64,000 nt of DNA from the NCBI RefSeq assembly GCF_016859125.1, contig NZ_CP069338.1, forward strand, positions 10,233,501 through 10,297,500, written 5' to 3'. This DNA is from Archangium violaceum (lineage in GTDB: Bacteria; Myxococcota; Myxococcia; Myxococcales; Myxococcaceae). Below, one piece after another: positions 52,948 through 64,000 of the stretch (positions are counted from its first letter, which is position 1; each line of letters starts with the position of its first letter). Made by a program: the position numbers and the translations under genes. The notes beneath the pieces are model-generated. The model was given only the letters and a program-made list of their open reading frames with translations, searched no databases and was not told the origin of the DNA.

Positions 52948-53640
52948 ATGCGTCGCTGGTCTCTGGTCCTGCTGCTCGCCACCGCGTCTCCCGTCCTCGC
53001 CCAGGAGGCCCAGGAAGCCCCCGCCGCTCCAGCGGCCGAGCCGGCTCCCGCTCCGGCTGCTCCGGCCGCCGAGCAGGCTCCCGCCGCCGCCGAAGGGACG
53101 CCCGCGGCGCAGAAGCCGTCCCGCCGCCGCCGCGCGAAGCAGGAGGCCGCGGCCGAGGCACCCGCCCCGGCACCCGAAGCCCCGGCGCCCGCGCCCACCG
53201 CCGCGGCGCCTGGCCCGGCTCCAGCCCCCTCCGCCCCGGCTGCGGCCCCCCAGCCCGGCAGCATCGAGGAGGTGGTGCGTGACGAGGCGCGCTACCTGCT
53301 CAGCTATCTGCTCACGGGTGACGTGCGCAGCACGGTGCCCATGCTCACGTTCCCCTTCCAGCTCGAGGAGCGCAGGTTCGACGCGCCCGAGCCCCTGGTG
53401 GTGAGCTGGGTGAAACAGCTCCGTAACAAGCGGACGGACCTCGTCACCCTCTACGACATCGAGGTCCTCCCCTACGCGGAGCTGGAGAAGAGGTACGGCA
53501 AGCCGCCGGCCCGGCTCGGCGCCATCGTCCCGCGCGGAACCGACGTGTACGCCGCCGTGGCCAACCTCTCGGGGCATGCGGCGGTCCTCCTCTACCGGCT
53601 GACCGGAGAGGGCTGGAAGGCGTTCGCTTATACGGATTGA
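52948..53640 (+). CDS. Ala/Pro-rich exported protein
   Basis: 230 residues. A signal peptide (SLVLLLATASPVLA) is followed by 90 residues of low-complexity alanine-proline-glutamate sequence broken by a basic run (KPSRRRRAKQ), then a globular domain of about 125 residues (SIEEVVRDEARYLLSYLLTG to the end) that I do not recognise. The linker would span part of the envelope and the basic run could bind polyanions. ATG follows GGAGG at an ideal distance. Divergent from carB. Confidence 0.75.
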   Translation: MRRWSLVLLLATASPVLAQEAQEAPAAPAAEPAPAPAAPAAEQAPAAAEGTPAAQKPSRRRRAKQEAAAEAPAPAPEAPAPAPTAAAPGPAPAPSAPAAAPQPGSIEEVVRDEARYLLSYLLTGDVRSTVPMLTFPFQLEERRFDAPEPLVVSWVKQLRNKRTDLVTLYDIEVLPYAELEKRYGKPPARLGAIVPRGTDVYAAVANLSGHAAVLLYRLTGEGWKAFAYTD

Positions 53641-53667
53641 GGCTTGATGGACAAGGTGAGGTGAGCC

Positions 53668-54188
53668 GTGGCGCATCCCAGCCTCGATGAATTGACGGCG
53701 ATGTTCCATGCGGCCCGGAAGGCGGGGGGAGCCCGACAAGAACAATCCCGAGATGGCCCGGAAAGGTGGCCGAGGGCCGCGAGCTCACAACACGCGCTCG
53801 CGCCATCGACGTGGCACCCACCCTGCTGGATCTCCTGGGGGTCGAGGCCCCAGAGCGCTTCCAGGGCCGCTCCCTGGCCTCCCTGTTGACCCCAGGGGCC
53901 ACCATGGACCCATTGCCCGCGCTCATCGAGACGGATCTCTTCCCCTATCCCTGGCTCTACGAAATCGTGACCGTGGACCGGGACACGGGAGACATCGCGC
54001 TCGAGCCCGAGTGGGAGGACGAGGTGCAACGGGCCAAGCACCGCGGCCTCTACTTCGGACGCTGGAAGCTGCTCGAGCTGCCCACGCTCCAGGGCCTGCG
54101 CGTGGAGGAGGTATCCGCCGCGCACCCCGACGTCGTGGCGGACCTGCGTGCCCTCCTCCAGAGGGAGCGCTCCTGGGCCGCGCCGTGA
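53668..54188 (+). pseudogene. Fragments: orphan N terminus followed by the C-terminal end of a sulfatase
   Basis: From 53766 the frame reads EGRELTTRARAIDVAPTLLD LLGV, then the RFQGRSLA element, which is the standard end of arylsulfatase/phosphonate-hydrolase-type enzymes. The last 90 residues (HRGLYFGRWKLLELPTLQG) fit the C-terminal subdomain. The 300 or more residues with the active site (C/S-x-P-x-R) are missing, so it cannot be an active sulfatase. Just before it, 53668-53760, a GTG-started stretch (AHPSLDELTAMFHAARKAGG) looks like the beginning of an unrelated gene. The two pieces suggest a deletion junction near 53760. Confidence 0.65.
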
Positions 54189-54203
54189 GTCGTCCGTGCG
54201 TCT

Positions 54204-55394
54204 TCAGCGCACGGAGGTCGTGAACTCCCGGAGGCGCTCCAGCCCCTTGCGCAGCTGCTCGCGCGAGGTCGCGAAGCTCAGGCGGATGTGTCCCTCCGCG
54301 CCGAAGGGAGCGCCCGGCACCGCGGCGATCCGGAAGTCGTTCAGGAGGATCTCCGACATCTGGATCGAGCCCGTCACCGGCGTGCCCTTGTACGAGCGCC
54401 CGAAGAGGCCGCTCACGTTGGGCAACACGTAGAAGGCGCCCTCGGGGCTGCGGCAGCGCACGCCCTCCATCGAGTTCAGCGCGTCCACGACCATGTCCCG
54501 CCGCACCCGGTACTCCTCCACCATGGGTACGAAGATGTCCGGTGGGCCCTTGAGCGCCGCCGTCGCCGCCTTCTGCGCGAAGGACGCCGCGTTCGACGTG
54601 GACTGGTCCTGGATCATCTGCATGCCCGAGATGAGCCACTTGGGTCCCGCCACGTACCCCATGCGCCAACCCGTCATGGAGAAGGCCTTGCTCATTCCGT
54701 TGATGACCACCAGCCGCGGCAGCAGGTCCGGTGCCACGTTGCCGATGTTGAGGAACTCGCCCTGATACAGCAGCTTCTCGTAGATGTCGTCGCTCAGCAC
54801 CAGGCAGTCGTGCCCCCGCACCGCCTGGGCAATGCCCTCCAGCGTGGCGCGCGAGAACACCGCGCCCGAGGGGTTGCTCGGGCTGTTGAGAATCAGCGCC
54901 TTGGTGCGCGGCGAGAGCGCCCGGCGGATGGCCTCCGGATCCGGCGCGAAGCCGTCCTCCTCGCGCGTCTCCACGATGACCGGCTTGCCGCCCGCCAGCT
55001 GCACCATGTCCGGGTAGCTCACCCAGTACGGCGCGATGATGATGACCTCGTCACCCTCGTTCAGCAGCGCCTGGAAGGTGTTGTAGATGGCCTGCTTGGC
55101 TCCCACCGACACCAGCACCTGATCCGGCGCGAAGGTGAGGTGGTTGTCCCGCTCGAACTTCGCGCAGATGGCCTCGCGCAGCTCCGGGATGCCCGAGGTG
55201 GGCGTGTACTTGGTGAAGCCCTGCTTCAGGGCATCGATGGCCGCCTGCTTGATGAAGTCCGGCGTATCGAAGTCGGGCTCGCCCGCCGCGAAACTCACCA
55301 CGTCCATACCCTGGGCCACCAGTGCCTTCGCCTTCGCGCTGAGCGAGAGCGTGGGTGACGGCTTGATGGCACTGAGTCGATTCGCAAGTTTCAT
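54204..55394 (-). CDS. Class I aminotransferase (aspartate aminotransferase type)
   Basis: 396 residues of the bacterial Ib aspartate aminotransferase group. Key parts: FAAGEPDFDTP near the N terminus, NSPSNPSGAVFSR, the PLP lysine in NGMSKAFSMTGWRMGY, and the substrate-carboxylate Arg in IRLSFATSREQL. It would transfer amino groups between aspartate or similar amino acids and 2-oxoglutarate. Thermophile-type enzymes of this group may also act on prephenate. The ATG at 55394 starts MKLANRLSAIKPS, as in relatives; an upstream in-frame start would add 12 unlikely residues. Confidence 0.93.
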   Translation of the reverse strand: MKLANRLSAIKPSPTLSLSAKAKALVAQGMDVVSFAAGEPDFDTPDFIKQAAIDALKQGFTKYTPTSGIPELREAICAKFERDNHLTFAPDQVLVSVGAKQAIYNTFQALLNEGDEVIIIAPYWVSYPDMVQLAGGKPVIVETREEDGFAPDPEAIRRALSPRTKALILNSPSNPSGAVFSRATLEGIAQAVRGHDCLVLSDDIYEKLLYQGEFLNIGNVAPDLLPRLVVINGMSKAFSMTGWRMGYVAGPKWLISGMQMIQDQSTSNAASFAQKAATAALKGPPDIFVPMVEEYRVRRDMVVDALNSMEGVRCRSPEGAFYVLPNVSGLFGRSYKGTPVTGSIQMSEILLNDFRIAAVPGAPFGAEGHIRLSFATSREQLRKGLERLREFTTSVR

Positions 55395-55533
55395 GGTCGG
55401 TACCCTGTAGTGCGCCCTTTGGACGAACAAGAAGTCCGAAGCCGGGAGTGAACGGACGCGGACACTCCCGGGAACGGTACGGCGCTCGCTTCACTCTCTC
55501 ACTGCACCAACGGACAGCCTTCACGCAGGGGGA

Positions 55534-56016
55534 TCAGCCCTGCTTTCCGTACCTGGCGCGCAGCACCTTCAACACGTTGGGAGGAACGAGCCCCTCCACG
55601 TTGCCGCCGAACGAGGCCACCTCCCGGACGAGGTTCGACGAGACGTAGAAGTAGTCCTCGCCCGTCATCATGAAGACGGTCTCGATCCCCGGGGCCAGCT
55701 TGCGGTTCATGTTCGCGAGCTGGAACTCGTACTCGAAGTCCGACACCGCCCGCAGGCCACGCAGCAGCACGTTCACGCCCCGCCGGTTCGCGTACTCCAC
55801 CAGCAGACCGTGGAAGGCATCCACCTCCATCCGGGGATCCGGACAGGCCTCGCGGATGAACTCCTTGCGCTCCTCCTCGGAGAAGAGCGGCACCTTCTTC
55901 GGGTTCACGGCCACCGCGACGATCACGCGATCGAACATCTGGAGCGCGCGCTGGATGATGCTGAGGTGCCCGTTGGTGAGCGGATCGAACGAGCCCGGGT
56001 AGATGGCAGTGCGCAT
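55534..56016 (-). CDS. coaD: Phosphopantetheine adenylyltransferase
   Basis: 160 residues, the family length. The nucleotidyl-transferase motif (T/H)xGH appears as [15 protein letters not shown], and the C-terminal nucleotide-binding ISSxxVRE appears as [20 protein letters not shown]. It adds AMP to 4'-phosphopantetheine, the fourth step of coenzyme A synthesis. The ATG at 56016 follows GGGAG. It lies downstream of rsmD on the same strand, the common coaD-rsmD neighbourhood. Confidence 0.96.
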   Translation of the reverse strand: MRTAIYPGSFDPLTNGHLSIIQRALQMFDRVIVAVAVNPKKVPLFSEEERKEFIREACPDPRMEVDAFHGLLVEYANRRGVNVLLRGLRAVSDFEYEFQLANMNRKLAPGIETVFMMTGEDYFYVSSNLVREVASFGGNVEGLVPPNVLKVLRARYGKQG

Positions 56017-56049
56017 ACACTCCCAGTCTCGACGCACCACGGCATGTGG

Positions 56050-56607
56050 TCAAGCAATGCGGAAGAGACTCACCAGGGTGTCCCCGAACCGGCGCTGATC
56101 CACCCGCGCGAAGCCCTCATGGGTGTCGGGGGCCGCCTCCCGCTTGTCGTGCTCGATGACCACCGTCCCGCCGGGCGCCAGCACCCCGTGCCGCGCCAGC
56201 CCCTCCAGCACCGTCTCCACCACCCGGGCCGCGTAGGGAGGATCCGCGAAGATGAGCTCGAACCGGTCCCCCCGGCGTCCGAGCGTCTCCAGCGCCCGCT
56301 CGACCGGCTGCGAGAGGATCTCCACCCTCGAGCCGAAGCCCAGCGCGTCCGTGTTCGCCCGGCAGAGGGACAGCGCCTCGCGATCCGAGTCCACCAGCAC
56401 CGCCCTCGAGGCCCCTCGGGAGACGGACTCCAGGCCCAGGGCCCCCGTTCCCGCGTAGAGGTCCAACACCTTCTGCCCCTCCAGCCACTGGCCGAGCACG
56501 TTGAAGATCGTCTCCCGCACCCGGTCCGCCGTGGGGCGGATGTGCTTCGACGTCGTCTTGGGGCCCGCCAGGGCCCGGCCTCTCGCACTGCCCGCCACGA
56601 TGCGCAT
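56050..56607 (-). CDS. rsmD: 16S rRNA (guanine-966-N2)-methyltransferase
   Basis: 185 residues. MRIVAGSARGR is the RsmD start; the SAM-binding strand is VLDLYAGTGALGLESVSRG, and the N6/N2-methyltransferase motif is FADPPY. It methylates G966 of 16S rRNA during 30S assembly. The ATG overlaps the stop of the gene upstream by 4 bases (ATGA at 56607). coaD follows on the same strand 33 bases on. Confidence 0.95.
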   Translation of the reverse strand: MRIVAGSARGRALAGPKTTSKHIRPTADRVRETIFNVLGQWLEGQKVLDLYAGTGALGLESVSRGASRAVLVDSDREALSLCRANTDALGFGSRVEILSQPVERALETLGRRGDRFELIFADPPYAARVVETVLEGLARHGVLAPGGTVVIEHDKREAAPDTHEGFARVDQRRFGDTLVSLFRIA

Positions 56608-57644
56608 CAGTCGCCCCGGTTCTCCGCCAGGAAGAGCATCGACTTCCACCCCGTCCGCGACGCGCCCAGCGCCGCCAGGACCTCGGAGGCCTCGGCGAAC
56701 GTCAGCGCCTCCAGCCGCGACGCATCCTGGGCCTCCAGCGCAGCGAGCTGCTCGCCCACGACGCCCAGCAATTCTCCCGCGCCCAGCCCCGCCTTCTCCG
56801 CCTTCTGCTCCAGGCTCTCACGCACCGTGTCCGGGTACGAGGCCAGCGCCAGGCGCTCGAAGGGCGCCACGCACTCCACCTTCTTCACCCCCGCCGCCAC
56901 ATACGTCGGCAGCACCCGCGCCGAGCGCCGTCCCGCCTCTCCCACCGACACGCCCGCCCCATGCTGCCCCGCCAGCTCCACCAGGCTCCGGAGGAACTGC
57001 ACGTCCTGATCCTCCTCGCCCAGGAGGGCCGCGGAGATCCGCAGGAAGCGCACGCCCAGGCCCTGCCGCTGGAGCCCCTCCAACAACGCGCGGCCCCCTT
57101 CCAGCTCGTCGCCCTCGGCGCCCGCGGGCAACGACACCTCCAGCGACAGCTCGCGCTCCACCACCGGCCCGGAGAGCCTCCGCACCGCGTCCACCGCCGC
57201 GTCCACGGGCAGCCGGGTCACGTCCAGCGACACCAGGGAGAAGCCCGCGTCCACCAGGCGGAAGAGGCCCTCCTGGAGCAGCCCCAGCGCCTCCGGCTCC
57301 GCCTTCGACACGCGCACCGGCCCCGCCTGCAGGAAGAGGGGTCGCGTGTGACCATCCGCCTCCGCTACCTGTTGCACCGCGGTGACGAAGCGATCCGCCG
57401 CGCCCCGGTCCGCGAGCGGATGCGGGCACACCAGCCCCATCACCGCGTCCTCGCCCCGTGCCGCCGCCAGCAGCCCCGGCAACATCGGCCGGACCGGCAC
57501 CGGCAGGCACGGCAGCGCCGTCGGCACCTTGTCGAGCGCTCTCACCAGCTCGCGGGGATTGAGCACGGGGAGCCGTGAGGCGGTCCCCAGCCGAGCCACC
57601 ACGCTCGTTGGCCTCAGCGTCAGCACCTTGTCGAGCACGTTCAT
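56607..57644 (-). CDS. Unrecognised cytoplasmic protein, possible TIM-barrel
   Basis: 345 residues. No signal peptide, membrane segment or familiar motif. The rhythm of hydrophobic strands and helices (AVMGLVCPHPLAD, LFLQAGPVRV, SLVSLDVTRLP, LSLEVSLPAG, VRFLRISAALLG, GAGVSVGEAG, VKKVECVAPF) resembles an alpha/beta barrel of the class II aldolase/KbaZ type, but the metal-binding histidines of active class II aldolases are not evident. Coupled to rsmD by ATGA, so a role beside rRNA or CoA metabolism cannot be excluded. Confidence 0.6.
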   Translation of the reverse strand: MNVLDKVLTLRPTSVVARLGTASRLPVLNPRELVRALDKVPTALPCLPVPVRPMLPGLLAAARGEDAVMGLVCPHPLADRGAADRFVTAVQQVAEADGHTRPLFLQAGPVRVSKAEPEALGLLQEGLFRLVDAGFSLVSLDVTRLPVDAAVDAVRRLSGPVVERELSLEVSLPAGAEGDELEGGRALLEGLQRQGLGVRFLRISAALLGEEDQDVQFLRSLVELAGQHGAGVSVGEAGRRSARVLPTYVAAGVKKVECVAPFERLALASYPDTVRESLEQKAEKAGLGAGELLGVVGEQLAALEAQDASRLEALTFAEASEVLAALGASRTGWKSMLFLAENRGD

Positions 57645-57730
57645 CCGGAGCCGAGGATCATCCGCTCCACAGAGGGCCGCAAGCTGGATGTGGGGATTTC
57701 GTTCACTTGCCAGGGAAGCCCGGGGCGCGG

Positions 57731-59674
<1,944 letters not shown>

Positions 59675-59684
59675 AGCGGAGCCC

Positions 59685-60686
59685 TCAGTGCACCTCGCCC
59701 AGGTGGGCGTAGGTCTCGCTCTCGATCTGGATCGTCGTGTGGTCGATGCCGAACCGATCGAAGAGCTCGTGCTTCACGGCGGAGAGAATCTCGTCGTTGT
59801 TGCAGACCATCGGATCCGCCACCACCAGGTGGGCCGAGAGCGCGTACATCCCGCTCGCGATGGTCCACACGTGCAGGTCGTGCACGTCGCGCACCCCCTG
59901 CACCTTCAGCAGCAGCTCCTTCACCACCGACATGTCCACGTGCGACGGCACCGCCTCCAGCAGCACGTCCACGGCGTCGCGCACCAGCCTCAGCGCCCCC
60001 ACCACGATCACCACCGAGATGACCACCGAGATGATGGGATCGATCACGTACCAGCCCGTCAGCCACATCACCGCGGCGCCCACCAACACGCCCACGCTGG
60101 AGAGCGCGTCACCCAGCACGTGCAGGAAGGCCCCGCGCACGTTCATCGAATGCGTCTGGTGCAGGAAGCCCAGCGCACCCAGGTTCGCCAACAGGCCGAT
60201 CGTCGCCACCACGGCCATGGGCCCCAGACGCACCTCGGCCGGCGCGCGGAAGCGCTCCCAGGCCTCCACCACGATCACCCCGGTGATGCCCAGCAGCAGC
60301 ACGCCGTTGAGCAGCGCGCTGAGGATCTCCATGCGGTAGTAGCCGTACGTCTTCTTCAGATCCGCCGGCTTTCCCGCGAACCAGAGCGCCAGCAGGCTCA
60401 GCCCCAGCGCGCTGATGTCCGTGAGCATGTGGCCCGCGTCGGACATGAGGGCCAGGGAGTTGGTGATGTACCCCCCCACCGCCTCCGCCACGGCGATGGT
60501 GCCCGTCAGCGCCAGCGCGAAGAGCAGGCGCGTGCGGTCCTTCCTCCGCTCCTCCTTCAAGGAAGAAGACGAGCGCCGTACGGGCTTACCGTGACCGTGC
60601 ACGTGCCCATGCCCCCCGCACGCATCCTCGTGCGCGTGGTCATGGTCATGGTCGGACTCGCGATGCATGTGGGGAGATGTGGTCAC
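59685..60686 (-). CDS. Cation diffusion facilitator (zinc transporter)
   Basis: About 333 residues. A His-rich N-terminal tail (HDHDHAHED, HGHVHGHG) precedes six membrane segments. The metal site of the CDF family appears twice, as SDAGHMLTD (segment II) and HVLGDALSS (segment V), and the cytoplasmic ferredoxin-like domain (DVHDLHVWTIASGMYALSAH) follows. It exchanges cytoplasmic zinc or a similar divalent cation for protons. The start is not certain: GTG at 60686, ATG at 60668 or a TTG further upstream would all work. It ends 10 bases from the recQ stop (convergent). Confidence 0.92.
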   Translation of the reverse strand: MTTSPHMHRESDHDHDHAHEDACGGHGHVHGHGKPVRRSSSSLKEERRKDRTRLLFALALTGTIAVAEAVGGYITNSLALMSDAGHMLTDISALGLSLLALWFAGKPADLKKTYGYYRMEILSALLNGVLLLGITGVIVVEAWERFRAPAEVRLGPMAVVATIGLLANLGALGFLHQTHSMNVRGAFLHVLGDALSSVGVLVGAAVMWLTGWYVIDPIISVVISVVIVVGALRLVRDAVDVLLEAVPSHVDMSVVKELLLKVQGVRDVHDLHVWTIASGMYALSAHLVVADPMVCNNDEILSAVKHELFDRFGIDHTTIQIESETYAHLGEVH

Positions 60687-60741
60687 AAAAAGTTCAGGTG
60701 AGAACGCTCCTCCACGGAGGCGTGCCAAGAAGCTAGAGTCC

Positions 60742-60767
60742 AAAAACCTCGTAGGTTCAAGGTTTTT
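60742..60767. promoter_or_regulatory. A/T-ended palindrome between the CDF and sigma-54 activator genes
   Basis: aaaaacct (60742-60749) pairs with aggttttt (60760-60767); inside, acct and aggt (60746-60749, 60753-60756) can pair alternatively. On the + strand it is followed by ccc, and it lies 33 bases before the activator start, so it may be an operator or a leader attenuator rather than a terminator. Confidence 0.4.
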
Positions 60768-60799
60768 CCCCCCTGTTGATCATCCCCAAGGCACGGCAG

Positions 60800-62380
<1,581 letters not shown>

Positions 62381-62384
62381 GCGC

Positions 62385-63326
62385 ATGAGCCACTATTTCC
62401 GGCAGGACTACCTCACCGTCCCCGATGGGGCGGCGCTGTACTACCAGGTGCAGGGCGAGGGCGAGCCGGGGATGGTGTTGTGCGACGGCCTGGGCTGCGA
62501 CGGCTTCGTCTGGAAGTACCTGGCGCCCTATCTGGAGCAGCGCTACCGCGTGCTGCGCTGGCACTACCGGGGCCATGGCCGCTCGGGCCTTCCCCGGGAT
62601 CGCGAGCGCATCGGAATGCTCTACACCTGCGACGATCTCAACCGGGTGATGGACGCCGCGGGCATCGACCAGGCCGTGCTCTTCGCCCACTCCATGGGCG
62701 TGCAGGTGGCGCTCGAGTTCCACCGCCGCTACGCCCACCGCGTGAAGGGGCTCGTCCTCATCTGCGGCAGCTACGGCAACCCGCTCGACACCTTCCACGA
62801 CGCCAACTGGCTCAAGCGGCTCTTCCCCCTCATCCGCCTCACCGTGGAGCGCTTTCCCCAGCCCGTCGCCCGGCTCACCCGCGCCCTGCTGAGCACCGAG
62901 CTGGCCATGCAGGTGGCCCTCTCCGTGGAGCTCAACCGCTCGCTGCTCTCCAAGAGCGACCTCGTCCCCTACTTCACCCACCTGGCCAACATGGATCCGG
63001 TGGTCTTCGTGCGGACCCTGGAGTCCGCCTCCACCCACAGTGCGTGGGATCACCTGCCCCACGTGGACGTCCCCACCCTCATCATCGCGGGCGAGCGCGA
63101 CAAGTTCACCCCGGCGTGGCTCTCGCGGCGCATGGCCGCCCACATCCCCGACGCCGAGTTCATGATGGTGCCCCAGGGCACCCACGCCGCCCCCCTCGAG
63201 CACCGCGACCTGGTGGAGCTCCGGGTGGAGCGCTTCCTGCGCGAGCACCTGCCCGCCTCCCCTCCGGCCCCCTACCGGGAGGACAGGCTCGGCGTGCCGG
63301 ATGTCGTCTCTCCGCCCACCCGGTAG
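62385..63326 (+). CDS. Alpha/beta hydrolase
   Basis: 313 residues with the alpha/beta-hydrolase fold: VLCDGLGCDGFVWKYLAPYL (oxyanion strand), RWHYRGHGRSGLP, nucleophile elbow in LFAHSMGVQVAL, catalytic acid in GERDKFTPAW and His in GTHAAPLEH. The lid region (about 140-215) is helical. It could be an esterase, lipase or haloperoxidase-like enzyme; there is no signal peptide. The ATG at 62385 is 5 bases after the activator stop; a start at 62361 would overlap it. Probably in one transcript with the activator. Confidence 0.88.
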   Translation: MSHYFRQDYLTVPDGAALYYQVQGEGEPGMVLCDGLGCDGFVWKYLAPYLEQRYRVLRWHYRGHGRSGLPRDRERIGMLYTCDDLNRVMDAAGIDQAVLFAHSMGVQVALEFHRRYAHRVKGLVLICGSYGNPLDTFHDANWLKRLFPLIRLTVERFPQPVARLTRALLSTELAMQVALSVELNRSLLSKSDLVPYFTHLANMDPVVFVRTLESASTHSAWDHLPHVDVPTLIIAGERDKFTPAWLSRRMAAHIPDAEFMMVPQGTHAAPLEHRDLVELRVERFLREHLPASPPAPYREDRLGVPDVVSPPTR

Positions 63327-63435
63327 GCGGGGAAACAGGGCCTCGCCCCTTTCTGTGCCCGCAACGAAGGCGTGAATTCCGGGGAGCCGCCCGAGGCGTT
63401 GGGCCGGCCGCCCGTGCACCTTTCTTCCAGCCACG

Positions 63436-63464
63436 TTGCAGGTGGAAGACCCACGGCATATAAG
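63436..63464 (+). promoter_or_regulatory. Housekeeping-type promoter of typA
   Basis: TTGCAG (63436-63441) and TATAAG (63459-63464) are separated by exactly 17 bases, close to the consensus of vegetative sigma factors, inside GC-rich DNA where such a match is unlikely by chance. It predicts a leader of about 105 bases before the typA ATG at 63579. Confidence 0.65.
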
Positions 63465-63578
63465 CGCCCGCCCTCCGCGTTCCTGTGAGGTTCACACAGG
63501 GTCCCCTACGCGGGGCCTGGGCGCCTTTGCCCCCTTCACGATTTTCATCGCCGGTTCAAGCCCGGCACGCCTCGCCTA

Positions 63579-64000
63579 ATGATTGCTCGAGAGAACATCC
63601 GCAACGTCGCCATCGTCGCTCACGTCGACCACGGCAAGACCACCCTCGTCGACCACATGCTCCGCCAGGCGGGCATCTTCCGCACCAATGAAGCCGTCAC
63701 CGAGCGGGTGATGGACTCGAACGACCTCGAGCGCGAGAAGGGCATCACCATTCTCGCGAAGAACACCGCCGTCACCTACAAGGGCAAGCAGATCAACATC
63801 ATCGACACCCCGGGCCACGCGGACTTCGGCGGTGAGGTGGAGCGCGGTCTGCGCCTGGTGGACGGAGTCATCCTCCTGGTCGACGCGGCCGAAGGTCCCC
63901 TGCCCCAGACGCGCTTCGTGCTCAGCAAGGCGCTGGGCATGGGCCTGAAGACGGTGCTCGTCATCAACAAGATCGACCGCCAGGACGCCCGCCCCAAGGA
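63579..64000 (+). CDS. typA: Translational GTPase TypA/BipA, cut by the window edge
   Basis: The first 140 residues are present. G1 is AHVDHGKTT, the switch I region runs through [19 protein letters not shown]3 is [16 protein letters not shown] and G4 is VINKID. The combination [19 protein letters not shown] is specific to TypA/BipA rather than EF-G or LepA. It binds ribosomes and helps 50S assembly or stress translation. The ATG at 63579 begins [19 protein letters not shown]. Confidence 0.95.
   Translation, partial: MIARENIRNVAIVAHVDHGKTTLVDHMLRQAGIFRTNEAVTERVMDSNDLEREKGITILAKNTAVTYKGKQINIIDTPGHADFGGEVERGLRLVDGVILLVDAAEGPLPQTRFVLSKALGMGLKTVLVINKIDRQDARPK

Overview
The window is high-GC DNA (mostly about 65-70% by eye) with the gene content of a myxobacterium, most likely in the Cystobacter/Archangium part of the Myxococcales. 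Pointers are a Ser/Thr protein kinase next to an FHA-GAF sigma-54 activator, many lipoproteins (VWA, DUF1592/DUF1552, carboxypeptidase-like), an imuA-imuB mutagenesis cassette with a site close to the published Myxococcus LexA operator, and frequent 4-base stop/start overlaps. The genus is inference; no rRNA or tRNA gene is present to settle it.

Layout. 1-767: the N-terminal part of a sugar-nucleotide epimerase (runs off the left edge). 865-1318: a decayed flavin oxidoreductase. 1452-4931: a metal/metalloid permease whose ribosome binding site lies in a hairpin, a lower-GC PaaI-type thioesterase, and a DMT transporter. 4932-5680: gene debris. 5681-8829: a hybrid histidine kinase coupled to an acyl-CoA dehydrogenase. 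9084-11512: imuA-imuB with a candidate LexA box. 11656-17640: a VWA lipoprotein, Lon protease, an amidase and an aldo/keto reductase. 17714-21015: a vgrG with a small putative nuclease effector and a pentapeptide-repeat protein, the probable immunity partner. 21111-24868: an FHA membrane protein, a trypsin-like protease and a beta-propeller protein. 25101-30404: a TPR / Ser-Thr kinase / TPR / FHA-GAF-sigma54 activator signalling cluster.

30524-34712: a flippase-like membrane protein, a metallophosphoesterase and two coupled lipoproteins. 34819-40809: an arginine operon, argC-argJB-argR-argH-argF, every junction tight or overlapping, with argJ and argB fused in one frame and argG absent. 40911-43091: a parallel beta-helix lipoprotein whose start codon lies beside one arm of a 16-bp perfect inverted repeat, then a Cys-rich lipoprotein. 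43205-46244: pirin, a small lipoprotein and a PBP4-type carboxypeptidase. 46459-49484: the DUF1592/DUF1552 pair. 49565-52792: carB. 52948-57644: an Ala/Pro-rich exported protein, a sulfatase fragment, an aminotransferase, coaD, rsmD and an unrecognised protein. 57731-64000: recQ, a CDF zinc transporter, a PocR-type sigma-54 activator, an alpha/beta hydrolase and the start of typA behind a clear housekeeping promoter.

The most distinctive points are the vgrG-nuclease-pentapeptide cassette with a base-composition step inside vgrG, the ArgJ-ArgB fusion with both conserved kinase lysines replaced by arginine, and two leader structures that could mask translation starts (1412-1444 and 40851-40930). 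No CRISPR array, rRNA, tRNA or insertion sequence was recognised.
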